Numbered from the stretch's first letter, positions 32,642 through 42,604 are shown. The stretch: DNA of 64,000 bases from Silvania hatchlandensis (GCF_025564065.1 NZ_JAMGZK010000043.1:1-64000), one strand, 5' to 3'. Numbers and translations: made by a program. Notes: generated by a model from the letters alone, not told the origin.

Positions 32642-33298
32642 ATGGCGTTAAAACGTGGCATGACCGCAACCTTACTTCTCTGGAGCTCCGTCTCGCTGGC
32701 GCAGGATCTGGACGCCCAGCTGACGGCGTTTTTTGCCCAGCGTCTGGCCGGATTTAGCGATGAAGTGACGGTCCAGGTCCGCACGCCGCCGACGATGCTC
32801 CCCTCCTGCGAAATGCCGGCCTTTAGCATCCCAGGCACCAGCAAACTGTGGGGCAACGTGAGCGTCACCGCGCTCTGCGGCACTGAGAAACGTTTTATAC
32901 AGGTTGCAGTTCAGGCGACGGGCGATTATGTTGTCGCGGCCCAGGCCATTCCCCGCGGTGGCGTTGTCCAGCCGGGAAGCGTCACGCGCAAGCGCGGCAG
33001 GCTGGATCAGCTGCCCCCACGTACCATGTTGGACATTAGCCAGGCGCAGAATGCCGTCAGCCTGCGCGACGTCGCGCCGGGCCAGCCGCTGCAGTTGTCG
33101 ATGCTGCGCCAGTCCTGGCGGATCAAAGCCGGGCAGCGGGTGATGGTGATCGCCAGTGGCGATGGCTTTAGCGTTAACGGTGAAGGACAGGCGCTGAACA
33201 ACGCAGCCGTCGCCCAGAACGCACGCGTCAGAATGACTTCCGGCCAGGTGGTGAGCGGAACGGTCGATTCTGATGGGAATATTCTGATTAACCTATAA
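32642..33298 (+). CDS. flgA: P-ring assembly chaperone FlgA
   Basis: 218 residues. A Sec signal peptide (LKRGMTATLLLWSSVSLAQD) precedes a periplasmic SAF-domain protein (about 85–215, with VVAAQAIPRGGVVQPG and IKAGQRVMVIASGDGFSVNG). It assists FlgI polymerisation in the periplasm. It is the first gene of flgAMN, divergent from flgB. Confidence 0.95.
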   Translation: MALKRGMTATLLLWSSVSLAQDLDAQLTAFFAQRLAGFSDEVTVQVRTPPTMLPSCEMPAFSIPGTSKLWGNVSVTALCGTEKRFIQVAVQATGDYVVAAQAIPRGGVVQPGSVTRKRGRLDQLPPRTMLDISQAQNAVSLRDVAPGQPLQLSMLRQSWRIKAGQRVMVIASGDGFSVNGEGQALNNAAVAQNARVRMTSGQVVSGTVDSDGNILINL

Positions 33299-33304
33299 TC
33301 TTTT

Positions 33305-33331
33305 TAAAGATTATGCAGCGGCTGCCGATAA
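33305..33331 (+). promoter_or_regulatory. Sigma-28 (FliA) promoter of flgMN
   Basis: TAAAGATT, an 11-base spacer, then GCCGATAA: a near-perfect FliA promoter 60 bp before flgM and just after the flgA stop. It lets flgM be made again in class III, after hook completion. Confidence 0.9.
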
Positions 33332-33391
33332 ATCATTAACAAATGAAAATGTCAGGCGCTAACGCCGCCAACCCTCGATGAGGACAACATA

Positions 33392-33685
33392 ATGAGCATT
33401 GATCGTACATCGCCCCTGAAGCCGGTTAGCACTGTACAACCTCGCGAACTGCATGACACTGCGACGGCCAAAACACGCCTGCAAAAATCGGCCAGCGCCG
33501 ACAGTACCAGCGCCAGCGTTACGCTGAGCGATGCCCAGGCGAAGCTGATGCAGCCAGGCAGTAACGACATCAACATGGAACGCGTTGAATCGCTCAAAAC
33601 GGCGATCCGCAACGGTGAGCTGAAAATGGATACCAGTAAAATCGCCGACGCGCTGATCCAGGAAGCGCAAAGTTTCTTAGAGTAA
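33392..33685 (+). CDS. flgM: Anti-sigma-28 factor FlgM
   Basis: 97 residues. FlgM binds FliA until the hook is complete and is then secreted. The mostly disordered N-terminal half ([18 protein letters not shown]) and the C-terminal sigma-binding region ([20 protein letters not shown] and following) are typical. Good GAGGACAACATAATG start; flgN follows after 7 bp. Confidence 0.96.
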   Translation: MSIDRTSPLKPVSTVQPRELHDTATAKTRLQKSASADSTSASVTLSDAQAKLMQPGSNDINMERVESLKTAIRNGELKMDTSKIADALIQEAQSFLE

Positions 33686-33692
33686 TCACCGT

Positions 33693-34115
33693 ATGAGTCG
33701 TCTGACGGAAATAATGGATCAAATGACGGTTGTATTAAACGACCTGAAAACGGTGATGGATGCCGAGCAACAGCAGCTGTCTGCCGGGAATGTTCACGGC
33801 AGTGCGTTGCAGCGCATTACCGAAGATAAAAGCTCGCTGCTGGCCACCCTCGACTATCTGGAGCAGCAGCGACGCGCGGAGCAAGAGGCTCGCCGTAGCG
33901 CCAATGATGATGTCGCCGATCGCTGGCAAACAATTACTGAAAAAACCCAGCATCTACGCGATCTCAATCAGCACAACGGCTGGCTGCTCGAAGGTCAGAT
34001 GACCCGCAACCAGCAGGCGCTGGAGGTGCTTAAGCCGCACCAGGAGACGGGGCTGTATGGCGCGGACGGTCAAACGTCCAGTTCGCGCAGCGGCGGGAAG
34101 AAGTTTACGATTTAA
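33693..34115 (+). CDS. flgN: Flagellar export chaperone FlgN
   Basis: 140 residues, mainly helical. It binds the C-termini of FlgK and FlgL, both encoded in this window, and delivers them to the flagellar export gate. It is followed after 16 bp by a strong terminator and is convergent with murJ. Confidence 0.95.
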   Translation: MSRLTEIMDQMTVVLNDLKTVMDAEQQQLSAGNVHGSALQRITEDKSSLLATLDYLEQQRRAEQEARRSANDDVADRWQTITEKTQHLRDLNQHNGWLLEGQMTRNQQALEVLKPHQETGLYGADGQTSSSRSGGKKFTI

Positions 34116-34131
34116 AACCGGAATGAATAAC

Positions 34132-34162
34132 AGGGCGTACCCGGCGGGTACGCCCTTTTTTT
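34132..34162 (+). terminator. flgAMN terminator
   Basis: GGGCGTACCC-GGC-GGGTACGCCC followed by TTTTTTT, ending 3 bp before the convergent murJ stop. Confidence 0.9.
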
Positions 34163-34164
34163 GC

Positions 34165-35703
34165 TTACGCCGTCGTGCGGCGGGCGAACTCTTTCAACTT
34201 AAAGCCCAGCACCGCCAGGGTGGCAAAATACGCCACCACACCGACGACCACTACCGCCAGCAGGCGCAGCAGACGATAGAACATGGTGCCCTGCTCCCAG
34301 TCCGGCATCACGTGCATCATCCCCAGCAGCGCCGCCGCCATCACCAGCACCGCAATCAGCAGACGCACCAGGAAGCGTGTCCATCCCGGCTGCGGGGTGA
34401 AAATCTTTTGCTTTCTCAGCTGCCAGTACAGCAACCCGGCATTCAGACAGGCCGCCAGGCCGATGGAGAGCGACAGACCGGCATGCTTGAGTGGGCCAAT
34501 AAACACCAGGTTCATCAGCTGGGTCATGATCAGGGTCACGATGGCAATTTTGACCGGCGTTTTGATGTCCTGGCGCGAGTAAAAGCCCGGAGCCAGCACC
34601 TTGACCACGATCAGCCCCATCAGCCCCACGGAGTACGCCACCAGCGCGCGCTGGGTCATCAGCGCATCGAAGGCGCTAAATTTGCCGTACTGGAACAGTG
34701 ACACGACCAGCGGTTTAGCGAGGATCCCCAGCGCCACCGCGCTCGGCAGTGCCAACAGGAAGCATAGACGCAGCCCCCAGTCCATCAGGCGGCAATACTC
34801 GTCGTGGTTGCCGCTGGCAAAGCTGCGGGAGAGTGACGGCAGCAGAATGGTGCCCAGCGCCACGCCCAGCACCCCGGACGGGAACTCCATCAGACGGTCG
34901 GCGTAGTACATCCACGACACCGATCCAGAGACCAGGAACGAAGCAAAGATGGTGTTGATGATAAGCGAAATCTGGCTGACGGAGACCCCGAGGATTGCCG
35001 GGCCCATCTGCTTCACCACCCGAATCGCCCCGGCATCGCGCAGGTTAATACGCGGCAGGACCAGCATGCCGATCTTCTTCAGGTGCGGCAGCTGATAGGC
35101 CAGCTGCAGCACGCCACCGACGGTCACCGCCCACGCGAGCGCCAGAACCGGCGGGTTAAAGTGCGGCGCGGCAAACAGGGCAAAGCCGATCATGCTGACA
35201 TTGAGGAAGGTGGGCGCAAAGGCCGGCACCGAGAAGCGGTTCCAGGTGTTGAGGATCGCCCCCGCCAGCGAGGCCAGCGAAATCAGCAGAATATAAGGGA
35301 AGGTAATGCGCAGCAGCTGCGTGGTCAGAGTGAATTTATCGGCGGTATCGGCAAAGCCCGGCGCCGTTACCATGATCACCCAGGGTGCGGCCAGCATCCC
35401 GACCACCGTCACAATCGCCAGCGCGAGGGTCAGCAGCCCCGACACATAGGATACAAATACCCTGGTCGCGTCTTCCCCCTGCTTGCTTTTGTATTCCGCC
35501 AGGATCGGCACAAACGCCTGGGAGAACGCCCCCTCGGCAAAAATACGTCGCAGCAGATTTGGCAGCTTAAAGGCGACAAAAAAGGCGTCCGTCGCCATTC
35601 CGGCACCAAAGACCCGCGCCACAATGGCGTCGCGCGCAAAGCCCAGCACGCGCGAAAACATGGTCATCGAGCTGACGGCCGCCAGCGATTTTAATAGGTT
35701 CAT
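34165..35703 (-). CDS. murJ: Lipid II flippase MurJ (MviN)
   Basis: 512 residues from the ATG at 35701–35703 ([20 protein letters not shown]), the conserved start; a longer frame adds 13 residues without homology. Fourteen hydrophobic segments of the MOP exporter superfamily. It moves lipid II across the inner membrane for murein synthesis. Conserved residues include the [12 protein letters not shown] stretch near residue 53 and the Arg in [13 protein letters not shown]. It is an essential gene, not a flagellar one, despite its place. Confidence 0.96.
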   Translation of the reverse strand: MNLLKSLAAVSSMTMFSRVLGFARDAIVARVFGAGMATDAFFVAFKLPNLLRRIFAEGAFSQAFVPILAEYKSKQGEDATRVFVSYVSGLLTLALAIVTVVGMLAAPWVIMVTAPGFADTADKFTLTTQLLRITFPYILLISLASLAGAILNTWNRFSVPAFAPTFLNVSMIGFALFAAPHFNPPVLALAWAVTVGGVLQLAYQLPHLKKIGMLVLPRINLRDAGAIRVVKQMGPAILGVSVSQISLIINTIFASFLVSGSVSWMYYADRLMEFPSGVLGVALGTILLPSLSRSFASGNHDEYCRLMDWGLRLCFLLALPSAVALGILAKPLVVSLFQYGKFSAFDALMTQRALVAYSVGLMGLIVVKVLAPGFYSRQDIKTPVKIAIVTLIMTQLMNLVFIGPLKHAGLSLSIGLAACLNAGLLYWQLRKQKIFTPQPGWTRFLVRLLIAVLVMAAALLGMMHVMPDWEQGTMFYRLLRLLAVVVVGVVAYFATLAVLGFKLKEFARRTTA

Positions 35704-35731
35704 TAACGTGAATTTCCACACCCAAACGGAA

Positions 35732-35752
35732 AACGCCTGCAAAGCAGGCGTA
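35732..35752 (-). terminator. Hairpin between yceM and murJ
   Basis: The minus strand has ACGCCTGC-TTT-GCAGGCGT followed by TTTCCGTTT. A probable terminator for the yceH–yceM unit, about 100 bp past the yceM stop and just before murJ; it must allow murJ its own promoter or some read-through. Confidence 0.5.
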
Positions 35753-35757
35753 TTTGC

Positions 35758-35786
35758 GCCGGGTGAGGCGATGCTTACCCGGCCTA
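35758..35786. repeat. REP element
   Basis: GCCGGGT and ACCCGGC pair across GAGGCGATGCTT. The 16-mer at 35771–35786 is identical to 15409–15424. Confidence 0.7.
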
Positions 35787-35850
35787 CAAAACAACAGCGC
35801 GTAGTCTACCCCGAAACCGCGGAATTGCTATCGCCAGATGTTACAGCGGG

Positions 35851-36774
35851 TTATTCGCTGATGGCATCGCGCCACAGCTTCTCCACGATACGCTGGGCAC
35901 GGATCGCCTGTTCGCCCGCGGTTTCCGGAACCGTCTGATTTTGCACGCATTCGATAAAGTGGCGCGCACATCCGGCAAATCCGCGTTGCTCGAGCGTGCT
36001 TTGCCAGCCCGGAATAGCAGGCGTCACCACGCCTGCGCCCCGCTCTTCCCGCCACTCGCGCATATCGGTGATATCCAGCAGCGCGCCGTCCGTGACCGCC
36101 TGAACCCACTCCCGCTGGCTGCCTGCCCGGCGATGCATGGAGGTGGTTACCTGCAGATTGTCCGCGCTGAAATGGTGCTCGGCGTAGATCATCGCCCCCT
36201 GGTCGTTAGTCTGCAATGTGCCGCCGGTTAAGCGGGCGCTGTCACCCGCCAGCCACAGAGCGGTATCCACCACGTGCAGATAGTCATCCAGCAGCGTAAA
36301 ACGCAGATCGTTGGGCCCGACGCTATCGGCGCGATGCTTATCCATGCGCAGCGATGCCGCACCGTTCAGCTGGGTTTTCAGCTGCTGATAGAGCGGTGCA
36401 AAGCGGCGGTTAAAGCCCACCATCAGGGTCAGTTTTTTCTGCGCAGCCAGCTCAATCAGGCGCTCGGCATCGGCAAGATTATCCGCAAGCGGTTTATCAA
36501 CACAGACGTGGACGCCCGCCTGCAGCAGCTCGCTGACCACCTGATAGTGGGTGGCGGTCGAAGTATGGACAAACACCGCATCGCACTCGCGGGCTAAATC
36601 CTGCAGCGAGCCCAGGTATGGCATGCGCACGGACTCGCAAATTCGCAGTGCTTTATCGCGTGAGGGCGACCAGGCCCCCTGTAACGTCCAGTCGGTGGCG
36701 GTACTCAGCACCGGCAGCCAGGCTTTTTGCGCAATGCCGCCCAGACCGACAACGCCTACTCGTAATTTTGTCAC
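35851..36774 (-). CDS. yceM: Gfo/Idh/MocA-family oxidoreductase YceM (MviM)
   Basis: 307 residues. N-terminal Rossmann fold with VGVVGLGGIAQKAW near residues 6–19 and the EKP-like motif CVDKPLADN near 93; the C-terminal part is the substrate domain. Its substrate is unknown; E. coli MviM is also uncharacterised. It starts 2 bp after yceH and is followed by a REP element and murJ. Confidence 0.9.
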   Translation of the reverse strand: MTKLRVGVVGLGGIAQKAWLPVLSTATDWTLQGAWSPSRDKALRICESVRMPYLGSLQDLARECDAVFVHTSTATHYQVVSELLQAGVHVCVDKPLADNLADAERLIELAAQKKLTLMVGFNRRFAPLYQQLKTQLNGAASLRMDKHRADSVGPNDLRFTLLDDYLHVVDTALWLAGDSARLTGGTLQTNDQGAMIYAEHHFSADNLQVTTSMHRRAGSQREWVQAVTDGALLDITDMREWREERGAGVVTPAIPGWQSTLEQRGFAGCARHFIECVQNQTVPETAGEQAIRAQRIVEKLWRDAISE

Positions 36775-36776
36775 CG

Positions 36777-37427
36777 TTAATCTCCCAGATGTGCCAGCAG
36801 CGAATCGAGCCGCTGTTTCAGGTCTTCAACTTCATTCTCCAGCGCCTCAACGCGCGCCGCCAGGCCAACGTCTGCCAGCGAGGTATCGGTGTCTACGGCA
36901 TTGACCGGCGTTTCAACGTCGCCGCTGAAGAGATGCATAAAGCGGCTTTCGCGCTTACCGGGTTCACGCCCCAGACGCAGGACAAAGGGGCCATCTTCCC
37001 GGCTGGCTAACGCCTCAAGCGTCTGCTCCACCTGTTGGGTATCGGCAAATTCATGCATACGCGCCGCGCGGGTGCGCAGCTCACCAGGCGTTTGCGCCCC
37101 GCGCAGCAGCAGGGTAGCGATGATGGCAACCTCTGCCGGACTCAGCTTCAGCGCACCAAATTCCGAGTTACAAAAGCGCTGCTCGTACTTGGTCACGCGG
37201 TTGCCAAACCCGCTGACGGTGCGCAGATAGTGACGCTTCACCAGCGCGTCGAGTTGATCCTGCACATCGTGTTCGCCGAGGTTCATCACCGGTTCACGGT
37301 TGGTTTTTTGGTTACAGGCCAGGGTCACGGCATTGACTGAGAGCGGATATTGCTCCGGGGTGGTTACCTGCTTTTCCAGCAGACAGCCAATCACGCGCGC
37401 TTCGGTGGCGCTTAACTGATATTTCAT
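36777..37427 (-). CDS. yceH: YceH family protein (DUF480)
   Basis: 216 residues, one more than E. coli YceH. Two winged-helix repeats ([20 protein letters not shown] near 12, and [19 protein letters not shown] near 105) and a short C-terminal coiled coil (about 185–215, [20 protein letters not shown]). No function is firmly known. It lies between rimJ (9 bp) and yceM (2 bp), probably co-transcribed. Confidence 0.92.
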   Translation of the reverse strand: MKYQLSATEARVIGCLLEKQVTTPEQYPLSVNAVTLACNQKTNREPVMNLGEHDVQDQLDALVKRHYLRTVSGFGNRVTKYEQRFCNSEFGALKLSPAEVAIIATLLLRGAQTPGELRTRAARMHEFADTQQVEQTLEALASREDGPFVLRLGREPGKRESRFMHLFSGDVETPVNAVDTDTSLADVGLAARVEALENEVEDLKQRLDSLLAHLGD

Positions 37428-37436
37428 TTCTGTTCC

Positions 37437-38021
37437 TTAGCGCCCGGCGCTCCATTGTTGAGTGGTCAGCGCCGTCAGAACATGATCGCGCCATTCGCCG
37501 TCAATCAGCAGGTAATCTTTGGCGTAGCCCTCTTTTTCAAATCCGAGGCGCCCCAGTAAATCGCCGCTGCGCTGATTGTGCGGCATATAGTTAGCCATAA
37601 TGCGGTGCATATGCTGGGTACGCTGCATGTAGCGGATCGCCGAGGTCAGCGCCTCGTACATCAGCCCCTGCCCCTGCCATTTTTGCCCGATGGAATAGCC
37701 CAGATAACAGGCGTGGAACGAGCCCCGCACCACGTTAGAAAAGTTGGCGATCCCGACGATCTCTTTTTCATCAGGATCGAGCAGCGCAAAATAAAACGCC
37801 GAGCCCTGTCGGTGGAACTCGGCAATCATGCTTAACCGTGCCTGCCAGCCGGAAGGGTAACAGTGACTCTCATCCCGTACGGGTTCCCAGGGTTTTAAAA
37901 ACTGACGATTCTCAGCGTAGTAGTCCGCCAGACGCCAGGCATCACGCTCATGCACCAGACGCACCACCAGGCGGTCGGTCGTCAGGCGCACTTTCGGCAC
38001 ATTACTGCGATAGCCAAACAT
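37437..38021 (-). CDS. rimJ: Ribosomal protein S5 N-alpha-acetyltransferase
   Basis: 194 residues from the ATG at 38019–38021, preceded by AAGGAG at good distance; a GTG three codons earlier is less likely. GNAT fold, with the acetyl-CoA motif [20 protein letters not shown] minus its last residues, then [20 protein letters not shown]. It acetylates the N-terminus of S5. It is divergent from mdtH. Confidence 0.95.
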   Translation of the reverse strand: MFGYRSNVPKVRLTTDRLVVRLVHERDAWRLADYYAENRQFLKPWEPVRDESHCYPSGWQARLSMIAEFHRQGSAFYFALLDPDEKEIVGIANFSNVVRGSFHACYLGYSIGQKWQGQGLMYEALTSAIRYMQRTQHMHRIMANYMPHNQRSGDLLGRLGFEKEGYAKDYLLIDGEWRDHVLTALTTQQWSAGR

Positions 38022-38255
38022 TGATACCACTCCTTCCCGTTACAACCTCGACCCGTTAGCTTTACTATACCTGCGCGAATGCCGTCTGGGAAAACAGTGA
38101 CATACCCTTTTTACGGCTTTTCACCTTTTTCGATGAAAAACCTGAATCAAAGTCACCTCTTGATAAAAAAATATTGTGACAGCTTGTGTGGGAAAAACCC
38201 CGCCAACAACGCAGAATATTAGCGCGCTTATCATCTTTATTCCCCTGGAGGGGAA

Positions 38256-39465
38256 ATGTCCCGTATCTCGCAGGCCCGTAACCTGGGTAAATATTTCCTG
38301 TTAGTCGATAACATGCTGGTTGTCCTCGGCTTTTTTTGTCGTTTTTCCGCTCATTTCGATTCGCTTTGTCGATCAGATGGGCTGGGCGGCACTGATGGTC
38401 GGGATTGCGCTGGGGCTACGCCAGCTCATTCAGCAGGGGCTGGGGGTGTTTGGCGGCGCGATTGCCGATCGCTTCGGTGCAAAACCGATGATTGTCACCG
38501 GCATGCTGTTGCGGGCCGCAGGCTTTGCCACCATGGCGATAGCGCACGAACCCTGGCTGCTGTGGGTCTCCTGCATTATTTCCGGTCTCGGCGGCACGCT
38601 GTTCGATCCACCGCGCACCGCGTTGGTGGTGAAGCTGATTCGTCCTCAGCAGCGTGGGCGTTTTTTCTCCCTGCTGATGATGCAGGACAGCGCCGGCGCG
38701 GTCGTTGGCGCGCTATTAGGAAGCTGGCTGCTGCAGTATGACTTCCGCCTGGTGTGTGCCACCGGGGCGGTACTGTTTATTCTCTGCGCGGGGTTTAACG
38801 CCTGGCTGCTGCCTGCCTGGAAACTCTCAACCGTCAAAGCGCCGGTCCGCGAGGGTCTGGATCGCGTGTGGCGCGACAAACGCTTTATCACCTATGTGCT
38901 GACGCTGGCCGGGTATTACATGCTGGGGGTCCAGGTGATGCTGATGCTGCCGATCATGGTCAATGATATTGCCGGTTCCCCGACGGCGGTGAAGTGGATG
39001 TACGCCATCGAAGCCTGCCTGTCGCTGACCCTGCTGTACCCCATCGCCCGCTGGAGCGAAAAGCGTTTTCGCCTTGAACATCGGCTGATGGCTGGCTTGC
39101 TGTTGATGTCCCTGAGCATGCTGCCGATCGGTATGGTCAGCTCGTTACAGCAGCTGTTTCTGCTGATCTGTACCTTCTACATCGGCTCGATTATTGCTGA
39201 ACCCGCGCGTGAAACGCTGAGCGCGCAGCTGGCCGATGCCCGTGCGCGCGGCAGCTATATGGGCTTTAGCCGCCTCGGGCTGGCAATTGGCGGCGCGCTG
39301 GGGTATGCCGGTGGCGGCTGGCTGTTCGATGCCGGTAAAGCCTTTAATCAGCCGGAACTGCCGTGGGTCATGCTGGCGCTGATTGGGGTCATCACCTTCT
39401 TTGCCCTGGGCTGGCAATTTAGCCATAAACGCAGCGCGCCGGGTATGCTTGAACCGGGTGCCTGA
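38256..39465 (+). pseudogene. mdtH: mdtH, MFS multidrug exporter, broken by a +1 frameshift
   Basis: The frame begins normally at ATG 38256 after CTGGAGGGG ([20 protein letters not shown]...LVVLGFF) but shifts after Phe27 at a run of seven T (38331–38337), where six are expected. The +1 frame then carries the rest ([20 protein letters not shown]... to PGMLEPGA, stop 39463–39465). Taking out one T gives exactly 402 codons plus stop, the length of E. coli MdtH. The protein is a 12-helix drug exporter (fluoroquinolones in E. coli). A TTG at 38320 could start a product lacking most of helix 1. Real mutation, slippage-tolerant gene and sequencing error are all possible. Confidence 0.85.
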
Positions 39466-39527
39466 TTTGTAACGGGCTTTTTTCTCCTCCATACTGAATG
39501 TTGATGGTCAACCACTGGAGGAGAAAC

Positions 39528-40175
39528 GTGAAACTTTATATTTACGATCACTGCCCGTTCTGTGTGAAAGCCCGTATGATTTTTGGCCTTAAAAATCTTC
39601 CCGTCGAAAGGATAACGCTCCTGAGTGACGACGACGCCACGCCGACGCGGATGATTGGGCAAAAAATGGTGCCGATCCTGCAAAAAGATGACAGCCGTTA
39701 TCTGCCCGAAAGCATGGATATCGTGCGCTATGTCGACGCGCTTGATGGCCAGCCGCTGCTGACCGGTAAGCAAAATCCGGCCATTGCCGAATGGCTGCGC
39801 AAGGTTAACGGCTATGCCAACCGTCTGTTGATCCCCCGATTTGCCAAAGCCGCCTTTGATGAGTTCTCCACCCCGCAGGCACGCGCCAGCTTTGTCGCAA
39901 GGAAAGAGGCGTCCATCGGCAGCTTCGCCGAGCATCTGTCCCACTCTGCAGGGCTGGTGAAGAACATCAGCGACGATCTTCGGGCGCTGGACAAGCTCAT
40001 CGTCCAGCCTAACGCAGTGAATGGCGAGCTCTCCGATGACGATATCCACCTGTTCCCGCTGCTGCGTAATCTGACAATCGTTGCGGGCATTAACTGGCCG
40101 ACACGTGTCGCCGATTACCGCGATAATATGGCCAAACAGACCCAGGTGAACCTGCTGTCGTCCCAGGCGCTGTAA
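39528..40175 (+). CDS. grxB: Glutaredoxin 2
   Basis: 215 residues from GTG at 39528–39530, preceded by CTGGAGGAG; this matches the E. coli start (MKLYIYDHCP), while the longer frame has no homology. The N-terminal thioredoxin fold has the active site CPFC (E. coli CPYC) at residues 9–12, and the C-terminal half is the helical GST-like domain. GrxB reduces disulfides and protein–glutathione mixed disulfides. Confidence 0.95.
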   Translation: MKLYIYDHCPFCVKARMIFGLKNLPVERITLLSDDDATPTRMIGQKMVPILQKDDSRYLPESMDIVRYVDALDGQPLLTGKQNPAIAEWLRKVNGYANRLLIPRFAKAAFDEFSTPQARASFVARKEASIGSFAEHLSHSAGLVKNISDDLRALDKLIVQPNAVNGELSDDDIHLFPLLRNLTIVAGINWPTRVADYRDNMAKQTQVNLLSSQAL

Positions 40176-40184
40176 ACCCTGTCA

Positions 40185-40216
40185 GGGCGGTCACATTCAG
40201 ACCGCCCGCTTTTATC
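40185..40216 (+). terminator. grxB terminator
   Basis: GGGCGGTC-ACATTCA-GACCGCCC followed by GCTTTTAT, 10 bp after the stop. Confidence 0.75.
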
Positions 40217-40300
40217 AGCTTTTTCCGCTGGTTTGACAAAGTCTCCCCTGACATACTGTCGCGTCATAATTGAGGCGCTGACATTCTGTCGAGGGAACCT

Positions 40301-40861
40301 ATGAAAAAGATTGTTATTGCCGCTGCGTTAATTGTCAGCGGCCTGCTGGTTGGATGTAATCAGCTTACACAGTACACCGTCAGCGAGCAGGAAATTAATC
40401 AGGCGCTGCAAAAGCGTAATAACTTTGCGAAAGATATCGGCGTGCCCGGCGTTGCCGATGCCCATATCGTGCTGACCAATCTTGCCAGTCAGATTGGCCG
40501 CGAAGAGCCCAACAAAGTGATACTTTCCGGCGATGCCAGCCTGGACATGAACTCCCTGTTCGGCAGCCAGAAAGCCAATATCAAACTGAAGTTAAAAGCG
40601 CTGCCGGTGTTTAACAAAGAAAAGGGTGCTATCTATCTCCAGCAGATGGAGATCGCCGAGGCCGAGGTGTCGCCGGACAAGATGAAACCGGTTCTGCAAA
40701 CGCTGATGCCCTATCTGAACCAGTCGCTGCAAAATTACTTCAACCAGCAGCCTGCTTACGTTCTGCGGGAAGACAACAGCAAGGGCGAGGCGCTGGCGAA
40801 AAAGTACGCGAAAGGGATCGAAGTGAAGCCGGGTGAGATAATAATCCCCTTCACTGACTAA
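40301..40861 (+). CDS. yceB: YceB family lipoprotein (DUF1439)
   Basis: 186 residues. Signal peptide ending in a lipobox, LLVGC, with Cys near 19 ([20 protein letters not shown]). The rest is a LEA-like/DUF1439 beta-rich domain with no assigned function. It has its own terminator 5 bp after the stop; pyrC follows. Confidence 0.92.
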   Translation: MKKIVIAAALIVSGLLVGCNQLTQYTVSEQEINQALQKRNNFAKDIGVPGVADAHIVLTNLASQIGREEPNKVILSGDASLDMNSLFGSQKANIKLKLKALPVFNKEKGAIYLQQMEIAEAEVSPDKMKPVLQTLMPYLNQSLQNYFNQQPAYVLREDNSKGEALAKKYAKGIEVKPGEIIIPFTD

Positions 40862-40865
40862 CCTT

Positions 40866-40889
40866 AAAGGCGCTTCGGCGCCTTTTTTT
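40866..40889 (+). terminator. yceB terminator
   Basis: AAAGGCGC-TTCG-GCGCCTTTTTTT, directly after the yceB stop and before the pyrC operator. Confidence 0.9.
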
Positions 40890-40905
40890 ACGGAAAAGAG
40901 TGCAA

Positions 40906-40921
40906 ACGAAAACGTTTCCCC
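40906..40921. promoter_or_regulatory. PurR-type operator of pyrC
   Basis: ACGAAAACGTTTCCCC fits the PurR consensus (ACGCAAACGTTTGCGT) in its central half and overlaps the pyrC promoter, where PurR binds in E. coli. Confidence 0.65.
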
Positions 40922-40970
40922 CTATTCTTTGTGTCCGGCAAAAATCATCTCACTCAGCCGGAGCTCATCC
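40922..40970 (+). promoter_or_regulatory. pyrC promoter and pyrimidine-sensitive leader hairpin
   Basis: A TATTCT -10 element (40923–40928) is followed by TTGTGTCCGGC, then GCCGGAG just before the start. CCGGC pairs with GCCGG, hiding the Shine-Dalgarno GGAG. In E. coli high CTP makes transcription start earlier, so that the hairpin forms and blocks translation; low CTP shifts the start and frees the site. All parts are conserved here. Confidence 0.8.
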
Positions 40971-42017
40971 ATGACTGCACCATCCCAGGTTTTGAAAATC
41001 CGCCGCCCAGACGACTGGCATATCCATCTTCGCGATGGCGATATGCTGAATACCGTTGTGCCGTATACCAGCGAAATTTATGGCCGCGCGATTGTGATGC
41101 CAAATCTGGTGCCGCCCATCACCACGGTTGAGGCGGCGATTGCCTACCGCCAGCGCATTCTTGATGCAGTGCCTGCCGGTCACGACTTTACCCCGCTGAT
41201 GACCTGCTATCTGACCGACACTCTCGATCCTGATGAGGTTGAGCGCGGCTTTAACGAAGGCGTATTCACCGCCGCTAAACTCTATCCCGCCAACGCAACA
41301 ACCAACTCCAGCCACGGCGTGACCAGTATCGATGCAATTATGCCGGTACTGGAGCGCATGGAGAAACGGGGGATGCCGCTGCTGGTGCATGGCGAAGTGA
41401 CCCATGCGGAGATCGATATTTTCGACCGCGAAGCGCGTTTTATCGATAGCGTGATGGAGCCACTGCGCCAGCGTCTGCCGGGGCTGAAAGTGGTGTTTGA
41501 ACACATCACCACCAAAGATGCAGCTGACTACGTACGGGACGGCAATGAGCGCCTGGCTGCCACCATCACCCCGCAGCACCTGATGTTCAACCGCAACCAT
41601 ATGCTGGTGGGCGGCGTGCGCCCTCACCTTTACTGCCTGCCGATCCTCAAGCGCAACATCCACCAGCAGGCGCTGCGTGAGCTGGTCGCCAGCGGCTGCG
41701 ATCGCGTCTTCCTCGGCACCGACTCGGCCCCGCATGCCCGTCACCGCAAAGAGGCCAGCTGCGGCTGCGCAGGGTGCTTTAACGCACCGACTGCCCTCGC
41801 CAGCTATGCGCAGGTCTTTGATGAGATGAATGCCCTGCAGCACTTCGAAGCCTTCTGTTCCCTGAACGGCCCGCGCTTCTACGGTTTGCCGGTTAACGAG
41901 AGCTTCGTTGAACTGGTGCGCGAAGAGAGCAGCGTGGTGGAATCCATCGCCCTGACCGATGACACCCTGATCCCGTTCCTCGCGGGTGAAACCGTTCACT
42001 GGACGGTTAAACGCTAA
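40971..42017 (+). CDS. pyrC: Dihydroorotase
   Basis: 348 residues from the ATG at 40971, as in E. coli; a longer frame from 40929 would start inside the promoter. A zinc hydrolase that closes carbamoyl-aspartate to dihydroorotate in pyrimidine synthesis. Metal ligands visible: DWHIHLRDG (HxH, near 17–19), the carbamylated Lys in [13 protein letters not shown] near 103, His in LLVHGEVTH, His in FEHITT, and Asp in LGTDSAPH near 251. Confidence 0.97.
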   Translation: MTAPSQVLKIRRPDDWHIHLRDGDMLNTVVPYTSEIYGRAIVMPNLVPPITTVEAAIAYRQRILDAVPAGHDFTPLMTCYLTDTLDPDEVERGFNEGVFTAAKLYPANATTNSSHGVTSIDAIMPVLERMEKRGMPLLVHGEVTHAEIDIFDREARFIDSVMEPLRQRLPGLKVVFEHITTKDAADYVRDGNERLAATITPQHLMFNRNHMLVGGVRPHLYCLPILKRNIHQQALRELVASGCDRVFLGTDSAPHARHRKEASCGCAGCFNAPTALASYAQVFDEMNALQHFEAFCSLNGPRFYGLPVNESFVELVREESSVVESIALTDDTLIPFLAGETVHWTVKR

Positions 42018-42052
42018 AAATTCGCTGCCCCCTGTTGCAAGCTTGCCGATAT

Positions 42053-42072
42053 GACTGTATAAATACACAGTA
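42053..42072. promoter_or_regulatory. LexA (SOS) box of dinI
   Basis: CTGTATAAATACACAG (42055–42070) is a CTG-N10-CAG palindrome nearly identical to the SOS-box consensus, 21 bp before dinI. Confidence 0.88.
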
Positions 42073-42090
42073 TAAACACAGGGGGCAAAT

Positions 42091-42336
42091 ATGCGTATTG
42101 AAGTGACCGTTGCCAGAACCACTGCTTTACCTGCCGGCGCACTGGATGCACTGGCGAGTGAACTATCTCGCCGTATAAACGAATCGTTTCCCGAGAGCAA
42201 CGGTGCTGTCACCGTCCGCTACGCCGGGGCCAACAACCTGTCCGTCATTGGCGGCGCAAAAGACGATAAAGCGCGCATCAGCGAAATTTTACAGGAAACC
42301 TGGGAAAGCGCTGACGACTGGTTTATTACCGATTAG
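42091..42336 (+). CDS. dinI: DNA damage-inducible protein DinI
   Basis: 81 residues, same as E. coli. DinI stabilises or inhibits RecA filaments and modulates the SOS response. The acidic C-terminal helix (ISEILQETWESADDWFITD) that mimics DNA is present. A LexA box and RBS CAGGGGGC precede it. Confidence 0.95.
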   Translation: MRIEVTVARTTALPAGALDALASELSRRINESFPESNGAVTVRYAGANNLSVIGGAKDDKARISEILQETWESADDWFITD

Positions 42337-42361
42337 TTTTGCTCCCTCATTGTGTTTTTTT

Positions 42362-42384
42362 GCCGGGTCGCCCCGGCTTTTTTT
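42362..42384 (+). terminator. dinI terminator
   Basis: GCCGGG-TCGC-CCCGGC followed by TTTTTTT, 25 bp after the stop. Confidence 0.88.
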
Positions 42385-42604
42385 CGCCCTTCACTCCCCC
42401 GCAAAATATCCTGGAAAAGGCTTAAAAATCACCCGCGTCATGGTGTTTTATTGTTCAAACATTCCTAAATGTTAGAAAAATGTGTTGCTGCCTGTTTATT
42501 TTTCCGATCAGAACCCTTATTAATTGATATACTGAAATTGCTTCAGAAAAACACGGATTGAACCTCACAGTCGTTGTCTTTAAACACGTATTCAGGGGGT
42601 TATG

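Noticed and set aside
38256-38741. 161-codon open frame starting as MdtH
   Set aside because: Only the first 27 residues are MdtH; the rest is out-of-frame sequence after the T7 tract. It is part of the broken mdtH.
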